DNA of 9,717 nt from contig JBIKOX010000114.1 in assembly GCA_044357775.1 (NCBI GenBank), forward strand, positions 1-9,717, given 5' to 3'. The first letter of the stretch is position 1, and each line of letters begins with the position of its first letter. Below are positions 6,696-9,717 of the stretch, piece after piece. This DNA is from UBA4416 sp044357775. GTDB taxonomy: Bacteria > Bacteroidota > Bacteroidia > B-17B0 > Aurantibacillaceae. The translations under genes and the position numbers were made by a program. The notes below the pieces were generated by a model. It was not told the DNA's origin. It was given only the letters and a program-made list of their open reading frames with translations, and did not search any database.

Positions 6696-8165
6696 ATGAA
6701 AAATTATTTCAACACGTTACCTCTTAGATTGCAGTTAGAACAATTAGGTGTTTGCGAATTTATGGATCAATCAGAATTTGCTGACGGAATTGCTGCGCTT
6801 AAAGAAAAAAAAATTGTGATTGTTGGCTGTGGCGCTCAAGGTTTAAATCAGGGTTTAAACATGCGTGACTCTGGTTTAGATATTTCTTATGCACTTCGCG
6901 CCGAAGCAATTCAACAAAAAAGAGTTTCTTATACGAATGCTTTTGATAATGGTTTTAAAGTAGGAACTTATGAAGAATTAATTCCAACAGCTGATTTAGT
7001 TTGCAACCTAACACCAGATAAACAACACACTTCTGTTGTAAAAGCAATCATGCCTTTAATGAAAAAAGGTTCGACTTTAGCGTATTCTCATGGTTTTAAT
7101 ATTGTAGAAGAAGGAATGCAAATCCGAAAAGATATTACAGTAATTATGTGCGCTCCAAAATGCCCAGGTTCCGAAGTTCGTGAAGAATATAAAAGAGGAT
7201 TTGGTGTACCAACGCTTATTGCAGTGCATCCGGAAAATGATCCTAATGGACAAGGCTTCATTCAAGCAAAAGCTTATGCGGTAGCAACGGGTGGTCATAA
7301 AGCGGGGGTTTTAAATTCTTCATTTGTTGCAGAAGTAAAATCAGATTTAATGGGCGAGCAAACCATTCTTTGTGGAATGCTTCAAACAGGTTCTATATTG
7401 TGTTTTGATAAAATGGTTGAAAAGGGAATTGAACCAGATTACGCTTCAAAATTGGTTCAATATGGTTGGGAAACAATTACTGAAGCCTTGAAGCATGGTG
7501 GAATTACAAATATGATGGATCGTTTAAATAATCCTTCAAAAATAAAAGCATTTGAATTATCAGAAGAGTTAAAACACATGATGCGCCCATTATTTCAAAA
7601 ACATATGGATGATATTCTTTCCGGAGAATTTTCAAAAAACATGATGGCTGATTGGGCAAATGATGATATTAATTTATTGACTTGGAGAGCTGCAACTGCT
7701 GAAACTAATTTTGAAAAAACGGCTGCAACTAACGATTCAATTTCTGAACAAGAATATTTTGATAATGGTGTTTTGATGATTGCAATGGTGAAAGCAGGCG
7801 TTGAATTGGCTTTTGAAACCATGACTGAATCAGGTATCATTGAAGAATCTGCCTACTACGAATCATTACATGAATTACCTTTAATAGCCAATACAGTTGC
7901 TCGTAAAAAATTGTATGAAATGAATCGAATTATTTCTGATACGGCTGAGTATGGTTGTTATTTGTTTGACCACGCTTGTAAACCATTATTAAATGAGTTT
8001 ATGAAAACAATAGAAACTAATGTTATAGGAAAACCATTTTCGAATTCAAACGCGGTTGATAATAAAATACTTATCGCTGTGAATCAAAGTATTCGTCAAC
8101 ATCCAATAGAAGAAGTTGGCGCTTGGCTAAGAGAATCAATGACAGAAATGAAGAAGCTAGGGTAA
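6696..8165 (+). CDS. ilvC: Ketol-acid reductoisomerase, class II (long form), NADPH-type
   Basis: This enzyme isomerises and reduces acetolactate and acetohydroxybutyrate to the dihydroxy acids used by IlvD, with NADPH and Mg2+. Its 489 residues identify the long class II form, which has a duplicated C-terminal helical domain, rather than the ~340-residue class I form. The Rossmann glycine motif GCGAQGLNQG is at 44-53. R68, R76 and S78, at the E. coli NADPH-selecting positions, are present. H132, K155, D217, E221, E389, E393 and S414 also fall at the same numbers as in E. coli IlvC, so the protein aligns almost without gaps over that span. The start at 6696 gives MKNYFNTLPLR, matching the E. 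coli N-terminus MANYFNTLNLR. It lies 182 bases after ilvN behind the tandem hairpin units, so it may have its own post-transcriptional control. Confidence 0.97.
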   Translation: MKNYFNTLPLRLQLEQLGVCEFMDQSEFADGIAALKEKKIVIVGCGAQGLNQGLNMRDSGLDISYALRAEAIQQKRVSYTNAFDNGFKVGTYEELIPTADLVCNLTPDKQHTSVVKAIMPLMKKGSTLAYSHGFNIVEEGMQIRKDITVIMCAPKCPGSEVREEYKRGFGVPTLIAVHPENDPNGQGFIQAKAYAVATGGHKAGVLNSSFVAEVKSDLMGEQTILCGMLQTGSILCFDKMVEKGIEPDYASKLVQYGWETITEALKHGGITNMMDRLNNPSKIKAFELSEELKHMMRPLFQKHMDDILSGEFSKNMMADWANDDINLLTWRAATAETNFEKTAATNDSISEQEYFDNGVLMIAMVKAGVELAFETMTESGIIEESAYYESLHELPLIANTVARKKLYEMNRIISDTAEYGCYLFDHACKPLLNEFMKTIETNVIGKPFSNSNAVDNKILIAVNQSIRQHPIEEVGAWLRESMTEMKKLG

Positions 8166-8221
8166 GGAAATTAATTTAAATATTGGTAAGTTGTTGCTGC
8201 CGCAAGAAAATATAAACTCAA

Positions 8222-9463
8222 ATGGTTACAATTGATAACATAAATTTAGCTGCCAATAATTTAGAAGGTATAGCTATGCGCACACCCTTACAATATAATT
8301 TTCAGTTAAGTGAAGAGTTCGGTTGTAACATATATTTAAAACGCGAAGACTTACAAGTAGTGCGTTCCTATAAAATTAGAGGAGCTTATAATAAAATAAG
8401 TTCGCTTACTGATTCCGAAAAAAAGAATGGAGTTGTTTGTGCCAGTGCTGGTAATCATGCGCAAGGCGTTGCTTATTCGTGTCGTAAATTAAATATTAAA
8501 GGAACAATATTTATGCCGGCAACAACACCTTCTCAAAAAATTAGTCAAGTTAGATTATTTGGGAAAGAACATATTGAAATCGTTTTAGTAGGAGATACAT
8601 TTGATGATGCCTATAAAGCAGCCGTTCAATTTTGTAACGGTCAGGGAGCTGCATTCATTCATCCTTTTGATGATAAAAAAGTGATTGAAGGCCAAGGTAC
8701 TGTTGCTAAAGAAATTTTTGAAGACGCCGATTTTAAAATAGATTATTTATTAGTGCCTGTTGGTGGTGGTGGCTTAGCTGCGGGTTGTGTAAGTTATTTT
8801 TGCAAACAAAATCCTGCCACTCAAATTATTGGTGTTGAACCTGAAGGAGCTCCATCCATGAAAACTTCTATTGCAAATGGTTATAATACAGAATTGAAAG
8901 AAATTGACAAGTTTGTTGATGGCGCTGCTGTAAAAAAGGTTGGTGATATAACTTTTGAGATATGTAAGCAAAAATTAAGTAAGGTTGTTTTAGTTCCTGA
9001 AGGAAAGGTTTGTACAACAATTTTAAACTTGTATAATCAACAAGCCATTGTGGTTGAGCCGGCTGGAGCGCTAACAATAGCATCTTTGCATTACTTAAAA
9101 GACGAATTAAAAAGTAAAAATGTGGTGTGTGTTGTTAGTGGCAGTAATAACGACATTATGAGAACAGAAGAAATTAGAGAGCGCTCATTATTATTTGAAG
9201 GATTAAAACATTTTTTTGTTATCAGATTCCCTCAAAGAGCTGGTGCTTTGAAGGAGTTTGTTAGTGATGTATTGGGTCCGAATGATGATATTGTACATTT
9301 TGAATACATGAAAAAAAATAATCGTGAAAACGGTCCAGCACTTGTTGGCTTGGAAATTAAAAATCACCAAGATTTAGATTTACTAAAAAACAATCTTTTA
9401 CTGTCGGGCTTTCAATATGAATACCTTAACAAAAATGATAATTTATTGCAGTTTTTAGTTTAA
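8222..9463 (+). CDS. ilvA: Threonine dehydratase (threonine ammonia-lyase), biosynthetic
   Basis: A PLP enzyme that converts threonine to 2-oxobutyrate and ammonia, the isoleucine-specific entry step. Markers are RTPLQ at 20-24, the Schiff-base lysine K51 in SYKIRGAYNKI, SAGNHAQG (75-82), the phosphate-binding glycine loop VPVGGGGLAAG (178-188) and SGSNN (306-310) at the pyridine ring. From about 327 (EGLKHFFVIRFPQRAGALKEFV) there is one ACT-like regulatory domain. The 413-residue length fits the shorter biosynthetic class with a single regulatory domain (E. coli IlvA, with two, is about 514). The domain is where isoleucine feedback would act, and its presence argues against the short catabolic TdcB type, as does the context. 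It starts 56 bases after ilvC and is the last gene of the cluster; no intrinsic terminator is visible behind it. Confidence 0.94.
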   Translation: MVTIDNINLAANNLEGIAMRTPLQYNFQLSEEFGCNIYLKREDLQVVRSYKIRGAYNKISSLTDSEKKNGVVCASAGNHAQGVAYSCRKLNIKGTIFMPATTPSQKISQVRLFGKEHIEIVLVGDTFDDAYKAAVQFCNGQGAAFIHPFDDKKVIEGQGTVAKEIFEDADFKIDYLLVPVGGGGLAAGCVSYFCKQNPATQIIGVEPEGAPSMKTSIANGYNTELKEIDKFVDGAAVKKVGDITFEICKQKLSKVVLVPEGKVCTTILNLYNQQAIVVEPAGALTIASLHYLKDELKSKNVVCVVSGSNNDIMRTEEIRERSLLFEGLKHFFVIRFPQRAGALKEFVSDVLGPNDDIVHFEYMKKNNRENGPALVGLEIKNHQDLDLLKNNLLLSGFQYEYLNKNDNLLQFLV

Positions 9464-9473
9464 TCAGACTTAC

Positions 9474-9481
9474 TATTTTTG
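9474..9481 (+). promoter_or_regulatory. Candidate -7 element (TAnnTTTG) for the downstream secreted-protein gene
   Basis: TATTTTTG fits the Bacteroidota -7 consensus and lies 78 bases before the next ATG. A TTG at 9446-9448 is 25 bases upstream, somewhat further than the usual -33 spacing of about 17-23. The surrounding TCAGACTTACTA (9464-9475) occurs identically at 1362-1373, before the ilv promoter candidate, and TTTTGTTTCAT is also shared. The rest of the 95-base gap after ilvA is AT-rich and shows no GC hairpin, so any ilvA terminator must lie elsewhere or act otherwise. Confidence 0.4.
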
Positions 9482-9558
9482 TTTCATTTTAAATTATAAT
9501 TTAACAATAGAATAATCTTATATTTCTTATTTTTAGAAATATTAATGTAATAAATATT

Positions 9559-9717
9559 ATGACCAAATTTCTTTTATCATTTTTAGTTATTGTTTTTTGC
9601 ACATCAAGTGTACTGGCAAAAAAAATTTATGTTAATGATAATTCACTAACGGGAGATGTATTTACTACTGCTGTTGGCGCTGCAGGAAATAATGGTACAA
9701 CTACTGCTACCCCAAAA
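9559..9717 (+). CDS. N-terminus of a secreted, probably beta-helix/T9SS, protein (3' end outside window)
   Basis: The first 53 codons of an open frame that runs off the window. Residues 1-20 form a Sec signal peptide: a charged start (MTK), a hydrophobic core (FLLSFLVIVF) and a likely cleavage after VLA. C14 is not preceded by a proper lipobox, so a lipoprotein is unlikely. The mature start KKIYVNDNSLTGDVFTTAVG with AGNNGTT following resembles, from my knowledge of the family, the opening of Bacteroidota parallel beta-helix proteins carrying T9SS tails, whose C-terminal half is what the left edge of the window shows for a separate gene. The ATG at 9559 is chosen because it places the signal peptide at the terminus; the earlier ATG at 9544 is followed at once by TAA. 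Function unknown. Confidence 0.75.
   Translation, partial: MTKFLLSFLVIVFCTSSVLAKKIYVNDNSLTGDVFTTAVGAAGNNGTTTATPK

Noticed and set aside
8193..8206. Small hairpin TTGC-TGCC-GCAA between ilvC and ilvA as a terminator
   Set aside because: It has a stem of only 4 bp with no T run and is followed by ilvA 56 bases after ilvC, so cotranscription is more likely.
2589..9083. Minus-strand open frames of 65-133 codons inside the ilv genes and the similar one at 649-942
   Set aside because: They lie opposite well-identified coding sequence, show no recognisable domain and are expected by chance in AT-rich genes.

Overview
The window is a compact branched-chain amino acid (isoleucine/valine) biosynthesis cluster from an AT-rich Bacteroidota genome, flanked on both sides by genes for large secreted beta-helix proteins. 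The phylum assignment rests on four things. The left-hand protein ends in a type IX secretion (T9SS) C-terminal sorting domain. There are TAnnTTTG-type -7 promoter elements. Start codons are preceded by A-rich stretches instead of Shine-Dalgarno sequences. The ilvE/ilvD gap holds a REP-like palindrome of a kind I recall as common in Bacteroidota. Genus or species cannot be decided from the window.

Layout: positions 2-1324 are the 3' end of a right-handed beta-helix surface protein with a T9SS tail. Positions 1325-1569 hold a promoter candidate and a textbook-like transcription attenuator: a 15-residue leader peptide with six Ile codons, an antiterminator arm and a strong intrinsic terminator. 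Six same-strand genes follow: ilvE (1570-2460), ilvD (2557-4230), ilvB (4238-5947), ilvN (5959-6513), ilvC (6696-8165) and ilvA (8222-9463). A second promoter candidate and the first 53 codons of another secreted, probably beta-helix, protein (9559 to the window end) close the window.

Together the genes encode the whole isoleucine route from threonine (IlvA, IlvBN, IlvC, IlvD, IlvE) and the whole valine route from pyruvate (IlvBN, IlvC, IlvD, IlvE). No leu genes are in the window. All key catalytic residues I could locate are present, so the enzymes look functional. The leader peptide holds Ile codons but no Leu or Val codon, so the operon is inferred to sense charged tRNA-Ile.

The least explained part is the 182-base ilvN-ilvC gap. 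It consists of two tandem units of exactly 88 bases, each starting with a copy of the ilvC start context (ATATGAAA) followed at once by a stop codon. Each unit holds a long inverted repeat with a compensatory base-pair change between units, but the loop sequence differs. This looks like a duplicated RNA leader in front of ilvC and is the best candidate here for an undescribed element.
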